The notes below the pieces were generated by a model. That model saw only the letters and a program-made list of their open reading frames with translations. It was not told the DNA's origin and did no database searches. Positions 18,168-26,060 of a stretch of 54,869 bases of DNA are shown in pieces (position 1 is the first letter of the stretch; each line of letters starts with the position of its first letter). Origin of the DNA: Calditerrivibrio nitroreducens (GTDB lineage: Bacteria > Chrysiogenota > Deferribacteres > Deferribacterales > Calditerrivibrionaceae); assembly GCA_002878065.1 (NCBI GenBank), contig PNIN01000038.1, positions 1 to 54,869 on the forward strand, given 5' to 3'. The position numbers were made by a program, and so were the translations under genes.

Positions 18168-18670
18168 CTTATAGGCCTTATCCTTAATTTTGGTTTACCC
18201 TCTTCTATATCTATTTTAACGTCGATATCTTTATAACCCTTCTGTTTGAATTCATCTATCTTTGATAGGATAAGAGCTTCTATCTTATCCCTATTAATAT
18301 TTTCCGGAAGCTTTTTCAATTCCTCCGCAAAAAAGTGACCACCCATATCTGTATCTTTGACTTCTTCAAATGTTTTCAGAATATCTGCAGCACTTTTCTT
18401 CACACCCTCATATTCAAGCATCTTTTTATTCCATTTATCTCTAAAAGTAAGGTATCTTGCCACAAGATTGTTAAATCTAAATCTCAAGGTAGTATTTGTA
18501 ATCTGATTTAAATTATACTTGGCTATCAACTTATTGACTTCCCTTTCATAAACCATTGGTGGATGTTTTAGCAACTTTGCAAAAAACCTTTCGTAATCAA
18601 AATTTATCATTTTTATAAGATTTTCAAATCTATCAAGATCATCTTTGATCTCCTTAGAATCAATAGCCAT
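18164..18670 (-). CDS. Conserved hypothetical protein, MXAN_5187 C-terminal-domain-like
   Basis: A 168-residue, largely helical, charged protein. The segment with ITNTTLRFRFNNLVARYLTF followed by RDKWNKKM resembles the MXAN_5187 C-terminal domain of deltaproteobacteria (IRNTALRFRFQTL in that family, from memory). The C-terminus is a short beta-type tail (VKIDIEEGKPKLRIRPIR). I chose the ATG at 18670 because the TTG at 18676 leaves only 3 nt after the AGG. Its start lies just after the upstream stop at 18673 and its end overlaps the DUF1820-like gene by 4 nt. No function is known. Confidence 0.65.
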   Translation of the reverse strand: MAIDSKEIKDDLDRFENLIKMINFDYERFFAKLLKHPPMVYEREVNKLIAKYNLNQITNTTLRFRFNNLVARYLTFRDKWNKKMLEYEGVKKSAADILKTFEEVKDTDMGGHFFAEELKKLPENINRDKIEALILSKIDEFKQKGYKDIDVKIDIEEGKPKLRIRPIR

Positions 18671-18672
18671 AA

Positions 18673-19053
18673 TCAATACCTATCAATCCTTATTTTGACT
18701 TTTGGCTTTCCGTAAAACATATCAAAAAAAAGGTTTATGATACTCACCACCAGACTGACACCTATGGACGTCCACAATCCATCCACCCAGAAACCCTCCA
18801 CTAGAGATGATACGAGCAGAATGATTATTGCATTTATGACAAAGTAAAAAAGTCCAAGTGTAAAAACATGAAGCGGTATTGTTATAAAAACCAGAAACGG
18901 CTTTACAAAAAAGTTCATTATCGTCAAAACAAATCCTGCCACAAGTAAAGCCGCAAAGGAATCCACCCTTACATGTCTAAAAATAAATGCAGAAACACCA
19001 AGCCCAATTACATTGACAAAAATTTTATATAGTGTAAATTGTAAATTGCCCAT
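18673..19053 (-). CDS. Phage-holin-4-type membrane protein (YvlD-like)
   Basis: A 126-residue protein with four hydrophobic spans and the pattern NFFVKPFLVFITIPLHVFTLG followed by FVINAIIILLVSSLVEGF, typical of Pfam Phage_holin_4_2 / YvlD-like proteins. Despite the name these are chromosomal membrane proteins of unknown role, and nothing phage-like surrounds it. It heads the operon that continues into the MXAN_5187-like, DUF1820-like and LptF/LptG genes. It is divergent from the PHP gene with a 46-nt gap. Confidence 0.82.
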   Translation of the reverse strand: MGNLQFTLYKIFVNVIGLGVSAFIFRHVRVDSFAALLVAGFVLTIMNFFVKPFLVFITIPLHVFTLGLFYFVINAIIILLVSSLVEGFWVDGLWTSIGVSLVVSIINLFFDMFYGKPKVKIRIDRY

Positions 19054-19099
19054 AGCATTATTATATGAAAAATTTTCTTATAATCAAGGAGAAAATACA

Positions 19100-19936
19100 A
19101 TGGTGGATTTGCATTGTCATTCCAGGTATTCAGATGGATCTCTTACAATCGAGGAGATTTTAAAATTAGCTGAAAAAAACAGTATAGATGTTCTGTCCAT
19201 TACAGATCATGATACCGTTGATGGCATTGATCATTTCATAAATACTGATTCAAACGTCCAAAAAGTAGCAGGTGTAGAAATAAGTGTTGACTGGGAAAAA
19301 GGAACGTTTCATCTTGTGGGGCTGTTTATCGATCATAAAAATGCAAAACTAAGAGAAGCATTGGACAAACTCAAAAATTATAGAAGAAAAAGAAATATCA
19401 ACCTAATAAAAAATCTCTCAGAACTTTTAGGCAGAGAGATCAAATTGGAAGAGATATCAGATGAAAATTATGGGGAGCTTGGAAAACCCCACATTGCCAA
19501 ATTTATGGTAAAAGAAGGTCTTGTGAAATCGATCGATGAGGCTTTTGAAAAGTATCTTGCCAAAGGGAAACCTCTTTATGTCCCAAAAAGTAGCCTTTCC
19601 CTTGAAGAATCGATATCTCTGATCAATTCTGCCGGAGGAATATCCATAATTGCCCATCCCATAACGATCATTACGGATGATATGGATCGATTTTTTTCTA
19701 AAATGAAGGATATGGGGATAGATGCATTGGAAGTTTACTGCTCGCTGCACTCAGAAAATGATGCAAAAAAATACCTTTCAATTTCCGAAAGATATGGTTT
19801 TTTAGTCAGTATGGGCAGCGATTTTCATGGTGAAAACAAAAAGGACGTCTTTTTGGGTAAACATGGTTGCAATAACGAAGATGCATATAAATATTATAAA
19901 AAATTAAAGGAATACCATGAGTCTAAATTTTTATAA
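19100..19936 (+). CDS. PHP-domain phosphoesterase (YciV/RNase AM-like)
   Basis: A 278-residue metal-dependent phosphoesterase with all PHP motifs in order: DLHCHSRYSDGS at the N-terminus, ITDHDTVDG, AGVEIS, GKPHIAKFM, IIAHPI and the late GSDFHG. Family members hydrolyse 3',5'-nucleoside bisphosphates or trim RNA 5' ends. I chose the ATG at 19100, which has an AAGGAG box 8 nt upstream; a longer reading back to 19013 adds 29 residues that fit nothing. Its end overlaps the next small gene by 20 nt. Confidence 0.88.
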   Translation: MVDLHCHSRYSDGSLTIEEILKLAEKNSIDVLSITDHDTVDGIDHFINTDSNVQKVAGVEISVDWEKGTFHLVGLFIDHKNAKLREALDKLKNYRRKRNINLIKNLSELLGREIKLEEISDENYGELGKPHIAKFMVKEGLVKSIDEAFEKYLAKGKPLYVPKSSLSLEESISLINSAGGISIIAHPITIITDDMDRFFSKMKDMGIDALEVYCSLHSENDAKKYLSISERYGFLVSMGSDFHGENKKDVFLGKHGCNNEDAYKYYKKLKEYHESKFL

Positions 19937-20165
19937 TAAATTAATTCTCCTGACTGGTATATTAAATTGCGTAATATTCTTGATAATCGTTTCCCTTTAC
20001 AAAAGAAACATCTTGATAAATTTTGTAAATTTGGTAAAGATGGTCTATAAAGGTTTCGACCCGGATAATGTACAGGGTATTATTAAAGGGGTTATCTGGG
20101 CATTTGTGGATGGAATAATAACTGGAGTATTGATAGCATTTATCATAAAAATATTCAATGAGTGA
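19917..20165 (+). CDS. Small two-span membrane protein, unknown function
   Basis: An 82-residue protein with spans at about residues 7-27 (LILLTGILNCVIFLIIVSLY) and 57-78, separated by a polar segment with GFDPDNVQGIIKG. It starts 20 nt inside the PHP gene and ends 7 nt before the chosen start of the sugar-dehydrogenase gene, so it is probably translated by coupling. I do not recognise a family. Its topology (short loop, two spans) is holin-like, but nothing else supports lysis. Confidence 0.6.
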   Translation: MSLNFYNKLILLTGILNCVIFLIIVSLYKRNILINFVNLVKMVYKGFDPDNVQGIIKGVIWAFVDGIITGVLIAFIIKIFNE

Positions 20166-20172
20166 GGTAAAG

Positions 20173-21477
20173 ATGTATAACATCGACTCTTTTTTGAAAG
20201 GATCCACTAATTTTATTGCCATTATCGGGCTTGGGTACGTAGGTTTACCCCTTGCGGAAGTTTTTGATAGAAGATACAACGTAATAGGTTTTGATATCAA
20301 CAAAAACAGGATAGATGAATTAAAACGAGGATACGATAGGACGAAAGAGGTGGACTCCGAAACACTTAAAAAGTGTACTATAGATTTCACCTCAAACCCA
20401 GAATCGATCTCAAAAGCTAAAGTGATAATCGTAACAGTCCCCACACCAGTGGATGAATACAACATTCCGGATCTCAGACCGGTAAAATCTGCCACAGCTA
20501 CAGTTGGCACTTATATGCCAAAAGGTGCCATTGTGGTGTATGAATCTACAGTTTACCCGGGTCTTACGGAAGAGGAATGTATCCCAATTTTAGAAAAGGA
20601 AAGTGGATATAGATGGAAAAAAGACTTTTTTGTCGGATATTCCCCCGAAAGAGTCAATCCAGGGGATAAACTGCATACAGTGGATAAAATAACAAAAGTG
20701 GTGGCTGGAGATACTAAAGAAACCTTGGACTTCTTATCTGAACTTTATGGTGGAGTTATAACGGCTGGTGTACATAGGGCATCTTCCATAAAGGTTGCCG
20801 AAGCTGCCAAAGTCATTGAAAATACCCAGAGGGATATAAATATCGCATTGATGAACGAACTGGCGCTAATCTTTGATAGAATTGGTATCTCCACCAAAGA
20901 TGTTCTGGATGCGGCAGCCACAAAATGGAACTTTTTGCGATTCGAACCTGGTCTTGTGGGGGGACACTGCATAGGAGTGGATCCATATTATCTTACCTTC
21001 AAAGCACAGGCTCTGGGGCATCATCCGGAAGTTATTCTTTCCGGTCGTAGAATAAACGATAATATGGGGAAGTTTATCGCTGAAAAGACGGTAAAAAAAC
21101 TCATAAAAGCAGGCAAAACGGTAAAAGATTCAAAAATATTGATTATGGGGCTCACTTTTAAGGAGAATATCAGCGATATTAGAAATACGAAGGTGATAGA
21201 TATAATAAACGAGCTAAACGAGTATGGTACAAAAACATTCGTTTATGACCCAAAAGCCTATCCCGAAGAAGTGAACGACGAATACGATATAGATCTTATT
21301 GATGATTTTAAGATGTTTAAGCCATATGATGCAGTAATCGTTGCGGTGAAGCATAAAGAGTTTATAGATTTTGGGTTTGAAAATATCAAATCGCTGATGG
21401 ATTATCCAGTAATAATAGATGTTAAGGGGATATTCTCAGATATACCAAAAAGGGATATAATCTATTGGTGCCTGTAA
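20173..21477 (+). CDS. UDP-N-acetylhexosamine dehydrogenase (WbpO/TviB-like)
   Basis: A 434-residue nucleotide-sugar dehydrogenase that oxidises a UDP-HexNAc to its uronic acid for surface polysaccharide. The N-terminal Rossmann motif is IIGLGYVGLPLAEVF, then VTVPTPVD, VYESTVYPG, FSPERV-like YSPERVNPGD, and the catalytic cysteine in LVGGHCIGVDPYYL. The C-terminal NAD-sugar domain carries MGLTFKENISDIRN. The WNFLRFEPGLVGGHC context fits the TviB/WbpO group better than UDP-glucose dehydrogenase. I start at 20173, which has GAGGT 6 nt before it; the ATG at 20158 has none. No glycosyltransferases flank it. Confidence 0.87.
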   Translation: MYNIDSFLKGSTNFIAIIGLGYVGLPLAEVFDRRYNVIGFDINKNRIDELKRGYDRTKEVDSETLKKCTIDFTSNPESISKAKVIIVTVPTPVDEYNIPDLRPVKSATATVGTYMPKGAIVVYESTVYPGLTEEECIPILEKESGYRWKKDFFVGYSPERVNPGDKLHTVDKITKVVAGDTKETLDFLSELYGGVITAGVHRASSIKVAEAAKVIENTQRDINIALMNELALIFDRIGISTKDVLDAAATKWNFLRFEPGLVGGHCIGVDPYYLTFKAQALGHHPEVILSGRRINDNMGKFIAEKTVKKLIKAGKTVKDSKILIMGLTFKENISDIRNTKVIDIINELNEYGTKTFVYDPKAYPEEVNDEYDIDLIDDFKMFKPYDAVIVAVKHKEFIDFGFENIKSLMDYPVIIDVKGIFSDIPKRDIIYWCL

Positions 21478-21485
21478 AATAGAAT

Positions 21486-22706
21486 CTACAGTGTTCTAAG
21501 GGCATTTATAGGATCTGTCTTTGAGGCTGTGTAAGCTGGATAAACACCGGATAGCATCCCCACCAAAAACGACATAATACTTGATATTAAAAGCCCGATA
21601 ATCGATACCACCACTGGCAAATCAGCCACCCGGAAAACTATCAAACTTATTATTATCCCCAATAGAATACCTATACTGCTCCCCACAAGACCTACAATCC
21701 CTGATTCAAGCAGGAATTGACGGAAAATATCCCTCTTACGAGCCCCCACAGCCCTTCTGATCCCCACTTCCGTTTTTCTAAGACTTACAGAGAGTATCAT
21801 TATAGAAAAGATCCCAAGCCCACCTATAAGATAAGAAATACCCGCCGTGATGATACCAAGAAATGTAACAATTCCAACAGTTTCATTCTGTATCTTTAAC
21901 GCATCCACAGGGTTTATAATAGTAAAATCATCTTTTGCATCTCCATAAAGCTTATGATTATCCCTCAAAATTTTAGTGATATTATTCTTTATCATTTCAA
22001 AATTATCCCAGCTATCGATTACGACCTCCATCCCATCAATGTAATCCACATTAGTTGCCCGTCTCATGAATGTCGTCAAGGGGATGTAAACCATATCGTC
22101 AAGATTTGTGCCGTTTAGATCTGAACCTTTCTGTTCCAGAACACCCACCACAATAAAAGGTGCCCTATAAATCAACACTGTTTTCCCCACAGCGTTATCC
22201 TTACCAAACAGTTTCTCTTTCACTTCACTACCCAACACACATACACGATCATTATTATTTACATTCTCAATGCCAAAAATCGACCCATCAGAAACGGATA
22301 ATTTTTTTAATGAAAAGTAATTATCATAGACACCCAATATATTTGAAGAGATATTATTAAATTCATACCTCAAAACACCACCCCTTTTAATAAATGGAGA
22401 AACTATCTTGACACCATGCACATTATTCTTAATCATTTCAACATCTTTTAATTTCATCGTTTTTGCCTTTTCAAAAAATCCACCCTTACCATGTCTTGAA
22501 AGTTTGCCAGAGGCTACAGTAATAGTATTTTCCCCAAACTTATTCACCTCAATTTCCACCTTTGTCTTTAAAGACTGAGATATATTGTTGACGAGTACAA
22601 GGGAGAGAGCACCAAGTAAAACTCCAAATATAGCAAGGGCAGTTCTTACTTTAAAAGCACTAAACACACCATGAACAATTCTAAGATAAATTATAAACTT
22701 TTTCAA
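21486..22706 (-). CDS. MacB/FtsX-type ABC permease (second of pair)
   Basis: A 406-residue permease with one N-terminal span (about 18-42, FKVRTALAIFGVLLGALSLV), a MacB-type periplasmic domain (about 45-270, GVLEQKGSDLNG) and three C-terminal FtsX spans. It keeps the coupling motif VSLRKTEVGIRRAVGARKRDI between spans 2 and 3. These transporters act as mechanotransmission pumps with a LolD/MacB ATPase and often an HlyD-like adaptor, neither of which is adjacent. It is convergent with the sugar dehydrogenase gene (8-nt gap) and 3 nt after the other permease. Confidence 0.87.
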   Translation of the reverse strand: MKKFIIYLRIVHGVFSAFKVRTALAIFGVLLGALSLVLVNNISQSLKTKVEIEVNKFGENTITVASGKLSRHGKGGFFEKAKTMKLKDVEMIKNNVHGVKIVSPFIKRGGVLRYEFNNISSNILGVYDNYFSLKKLSVSDGSIFGIENVNNNDRVCVLGSEVKEKLFGKDNAVGKTVLIYRAPFIVVGVLEQKGSDLNGTNLDDMVYIPLTTFMRRATNVDYIDGMEVVIDSWDNFEMIKNNITKILRDNHKLYGDAKDDFTIINPVDALKIQNETVGIVTFLGIITAGISYLIGGLGIFSIMILSVSLRKTEVGIRRAVGARKRDIFRQFLLESGIVGLVGSSIGILLGIIISLIVFRVADLPVVVSIIGLLISSIMSFLVGMLSGVYPAYTASKTDPINALRTL

Positions 22707-22709
22707 ACT

Positions 22710-23930
22710 TCAACTCCTGATGGCAGTTATAGGGTTAATCTCCGATGCTTTTTTTGCAGGAGCCACCCCGAATATCAAAGCTAAAGCACCGGAAATAATT
22801 ATTGATATGAAGAATATGTTTAAAGATATAACCACTTCAAATACCTTAAAACTCGATATAATTTTTGCCATAGCTGATCCGAGGAAAAAACCAACTATAG
22901 CCCCCAATAGAGTAATGATGAAAAATTCAAATATAAACTGCAAAAAGATGTCCCTTTTTGTAGCCCCAAGAGCCCGTCTAATTCCTATCTCTTTAGTTCT
23001 TTCGGTAACAGAGATAAGAAAAAGATTAGCCATAACAAACCCCCCGACAGAGACAGTAATCAAAGTGATTATCGTTAAAAAAGCTATCAGGGCACCTCCA
23101 ATTGCAACAAAAAACTTCAGGATATCCCCAGGCCCCACTATTGTAAAGTCATCATCCTTTCCATCCCCAAGATTGTGTCTGTATCTGAGAAATTGTCTGA
23201 GCTCTTCTATCCTGTTATTAAGATTTTCCACATCCTCAAATCTGATTCTCATGGCAGTAATATACTTGTAATCACCTGTTATAAACTTACTCAAAACAGT
23301 TATTGGAATTATAACCCTGTCATTTATATTTACACCAAAGTTGGATATTCCTCTTTCTTCCAAAACACCACTTACCTGACAGGCAAAATTATTCACGTAG
23401 ATATACTTTCCTATAGGATCCTCATTGAGAAAAAGTTGATCTTTTACATAACTACCCAGCAAACATTTTCTTACGGCTTTATCCACGTCCTCTTTTGAAA
23501 AATCTGAACCTTCATAGATATCCCATGTCCATGATTTACTATAACCCTCAGTGGAGCCAACGACAAATGTTTTAACATAGTTACCTTTGTAACTTACTTT
23601 GATATCCCCTCTGGCACTCATAGGTACCAGGATGTATGCAGTGGGAAATGCATCCCTTATGGCATAAAGATCCTCGAAAGTAAGTGTTTTAGTTCTAAAA
23701 CCAGTAGCCTGATTCTTCTGGGTACCACCAAAAACCAGTACAGAATCAGGTCCAAACATCGAAAGAATCTGACCGGCCTTCTGATAAGCTCCATTAACCG
23801 CACCAACAACCAGAGTGACACCTATTATACCCAGAGCAATACTTAAAATGGATAAAAAACTTCTGAGTCTATAAGACAGAACAGATTTTAATGATTCTTG
23901 AAATATCAATATAAATTTTATCATCATCAT
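22710..23930 (-). CDS. MacB/FtsX-type ABC permease (first of pair)
   Basis: A 406-residue protein of the same length and plan as its downstream neighbour: N-terminal span, MacB-type periplasmic domain (VSGVLEERGISNFGVN) and three FtsX spans with SVTERTKEIGIRRALGATKRDI. The two probably form a heterodimeric permease. The start is ambiguous: three ATG codons in a row (23930, 23927, 23924) follow a GGA, and the third has the best spacing. No ATPase gene is nearby. Confidence 0.87.
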   Translation of the reverse strand: MMMIKFILIFQESLKSVLSYRLRSFLSILSIALGIIGVTLVVGAVNGAYQKAGQILSMFGPDSVLVFGGTQKNQATGFRTKTLTFEDLYAIRDAFPTAYILVPMSARGDIKVSYKGNYVKTFVVGSTEGYSKSWTWDIYEGSDFSKEDVDKAVRKCLLGSYVKDQLFLNEDPIGKYIYVNNFACQVSGVLEERGISNFGVNINDRVIIPITVLSKFITGDYKYITAMRIRFEDVENLNNRIEELRQFLRYRHNLGDGKDDDFTIVGPGDILKFFVAIGGALIAFLTIITLITVSVGGFVMANLFLISVTERTKEIGIRRALGATKRDIFLQFIFEFFIITLLGAIVGFFLGSAMAKIISSFKVFEVVISLNIFFISIIISGALALIFGVAPAKKASEINPITAIRS

Positions 23931-23965
23931 TCCATTTGTTTAGAGTCAATATCTTTTAATAAGTT

Positions 23966-24685
23966 CTAATGAAATTCTATCATCTCATCTCTTACCCATA
24001 GAGGTACCTTCCCCCTCTGTCTTTCATAGCTTATTCTTTCTTTTATTGCAACAGAATCAAAAAATTTTTTCCAGCTTTCTCTTATTTTTTGCTCAGTTTC
24101 GGAGTATTCTATATCTCCCAACCATTCCAATTCACCATGAGACAACCTTTTACCATCATAATAAATAACTAATCTTCTAACTTTATCCACAATAGCCCAT
24201 CGGTTGTTCCCAAATCTTTTTTTGAAATGAACACCAAGCAGTGGTAAAATATTATTTTTTGGGGATATAAAGCCCAGCATCACACCATCCTTCATTTCAG
24301 AAAATCTCAAAAATCCAAGCATTTTGTGCCTTTCGGAAAAAAGATTGTGAATATTTTTTTCTATATCGATAACAACATCATTTCTCAAATCATCCCAACC
24401 ACCATCCATATCGATATATTTAAAGACTGTCATCTCAATTTTCGCCCTATCACAGAGATATGCAAAATATACCTTTTGAAGAAGTTTATCCGATTTTTTT
24501 CTCATCATCGATACAACTTCCTCAGCCTTATCCAGATCTGTCAAAATTTCGACGGAAAAAATAGAAGGTTGGTAGGTGGGGTTTATACGTTTATTAACCA
24601 CCTCCTCTATGTCAACACCATTTAAATAATGATGGCAGGCTGTCAAAAAACCCTCAAAACTTCCGTCATACACAAGCTGATACAT
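23966..24685 (-). CDS. DUF4130-family partner of radical-SAM putative DNA repair protein (TIGR03915 type)
   Basis: A 239-residue protein starting YQLVYDGSFEGFLTACHHYL, with FSERHKMLGFLRFSEMKDGVMLGFISPKNNILPLLGVHF and the central RWAIVDKVRRLVIYYDGK. This is the TIGR03915/DUF4130 family found almost always beside the TIGR03916 radical-SAM protein, as here. Its start shares one base with the radical-SAM stop (TGATG), so translation is coupled. I place the ATG at 24685; a TTG at 24688 is possible. The pair is proposed to act in DNA modification or repair, partly by loose likeness to SplB and uracil-DNA-glycosylase families, but the reaction is unknown. Confidence 0.83.
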   Translation of the reverse strand: MYQLVYDGSFEGFLTACHHYLNGVDIEEVVNKRINPTYQPSIFSVEILTDLDKAEEVVSMMRKKSDKLLQKVYFAYLCDRAKIEMTVFKYIDMDGGWDDLRNDVVIDIEKNIHNLFSERHKMLGFLRFSEMKDGVMLGFISPKNNILPLLGVHFKKRFGNNRWAIVDKVRRLVIYYDGKRLSHGELEWLGDIEYSETEQKIRESWKKFFDSVAIKERISYERQRGKVPLWVRDEMIEFH

Positions 24686-25884
24686 CAATCCGCCCCAAAC
24701 AATTTATATATTGGAGAATGCTCCTGATAAAACTTCATAATCTCCCTTTCCACCAACTCCAGTGGGGTCTTTTTGGCAACCTTACCATTTAAAATAATAA
24801 AATACTGAGCTTTTTTAAGAGGAATCCCAAGTTTTTTCAAATGAACCCAATCGATATACCCATATTTACGTGCTTCCAGTATCTTTTTTGCTGATTTTGG
24901 GCCTATTCCGGGTATTCTTATAAGATTATTGTAATCTGCTTTATTAAGATCGACAGGAAACATATCCATGTTATCCAGAGCCCATCTAAGCTTGGGATCC
25001 AGAACCTCATCAAGATTTTCTCTTTTATTAAACAACTCATAAGATTTAAACTTATAAAACCTCAAAAGAAAGTCCGCTTGATAAAGCCGATGCTCCCTCA
25101 GCAATGGTGGTTCAGAAATCTTCACCGGCAGATTTGTATTCACTGGGATATAAGCAGAGTAATATACTCTTGATAGAAGCTTTTTGCTATAATATCCTTC
25201 CGCCAGAGTTATTATCGTCTTATCATTTTCCTCCGTTGCCCCTATGATCAACTGAGTGGATGTGGAATTTTTTCTTGAAAGTATTTTATTAAGCTCATCC
25301 ACCACCATAAAAGATTTATCTATCTTTTTCCTATCTTTCTCCGGTGCAAGTGTTTTAAGACTCCCCTCGGTGGGCAGCTCTATATTGGCACTCACCCTAT
25401 CCGCAAGGGCTGCAACCTTTTTTATCAGTTCCTCAGATGCCCCCGGAATTACCTTCATATGAAGATATCCCCCATAATGATATCGATTTCTAAGTAGTTC
25501 GGCAGTTTTAAGCATAAGCTCCATGGTATAATCCGGGGATCTCACCACCCCAGAGCTTAGAAATAAACCCTCTATATAATTTCTTTTATAAAATTCCACA
25601 GTAAGCTCAGCAATCTCTTTCGGTGTAAATATAGCCCTTTTGATATCATTTGACCTTCTATTGTAGCAATATGCACAATCATAAATACATATATTTGTCA
25701 TCAATATTTTCAATAATGATACACACCTACCATCTGCTGACCATGTATGACATATCCCGGACATAGCACCATTACCTATACCACCAGGTGGGGTCTCCCT
25801 CTTACTGCCGCTACTGGAGCAGGATACGTCATACTTGGCTGCATCCGACAAGATTTCAATCTTTTGAACTATATCCATATCCAT
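24685..25884 (-). CDS. Radical-SAM protein with helix-hairpin-helix tail, putative DNA modification/repair (TIGR03916 type)
   Basis: A 399-residue radical-SAM enzyme. The cluster motif is CIYDCAYC (Cys66, Cys70, Cys73; C-x3-C-x2-C). The conserved family N-terminus has GGIGNGAMSGICHTW. A C-terminal HhH segment (about 318-345, LIRIPGIGPKSAKKILEARK) indicates nucleic-acid binding. It is the first gene of the pair with the DUF4130 protein. The family is widespread but its substrate is undetermined; repair of a base lesion or a DNA/RNA modification are the usual suggestions. Confidence 0.85.
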   Translation of the reverse strand: MDMDIVQKIEILSDAAKYDVSCSSSGSKRETPPGGIGNGAMSGICHTWSADGRCVSLLKILMTNICIYDCAYCYNRRSNDIKRAIFTPKEIAELTVEFYKRNYIEGLFLSSGVVRSPDYTMELMLKTAELLRNRYHYGGYLHMKVIPGASEELIKKVAALADRVSANIELPTEGSLKTLAPEKDRKKIDKSFMVVDELNKILSRKNSTSTQLIIGATEENDKTIITLAEGYYSKKLLSRVYYSAYIPVNTNLPVKISEPPLLREHRLYQADFLLRFYKFKSYELFNKRENLDEVLDPKLRWALDNMDMFPVDLNKADYNNLIRIPGIGPKSAKKILEARKYGYIDWVHLKKLGIPLKKAQYFIILNGKVAKKTPLELVEREIMKFYQEHSPIYKLFGAD

Positions 25885-25989
25885 AATTTATATTAAATCA
25901 AAAAATTATTCAATATCTGCTTTTCAAGAGTTTAAAATTGGATATAAAAATAGATCTTGATTTTTTTTATAATAATTCATCAGTAACAC

Positions 25990-26018
25990 TTGAAATTTTT
26001 AAACTAATATGATATATT
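25990..26018 (+). promoter_or_regulatory. Promoter of the ilvBNC operon
   Basis: -35 TTGAAA (25990-25995) and -10 TATATT (26013-26018) are 17 nt apart. The leader to the ilvB ATG is only about 35 nt, too short for a T-box or a leader-peptide attenuator, so control is likely at initiation or by enzyme feedback. Confidence 0.6.
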
Positions 26019-26060
26019 ATTAAACAATTTTAAGTTATATTTAACAACAGTGGGGTAGAT

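Noticed and set aside
18673-19053. Prophage holin
   Set aside because: The family name is misleading. The gene is in an LPS-permease operon with no endolysin, terminase or integrase.
25885-26060. T-box or leader-peptide attenuator before ilvB
   Set aside because: The leader after the promoter is about 35 nt, with no hairpin pair or regulatory codon run.
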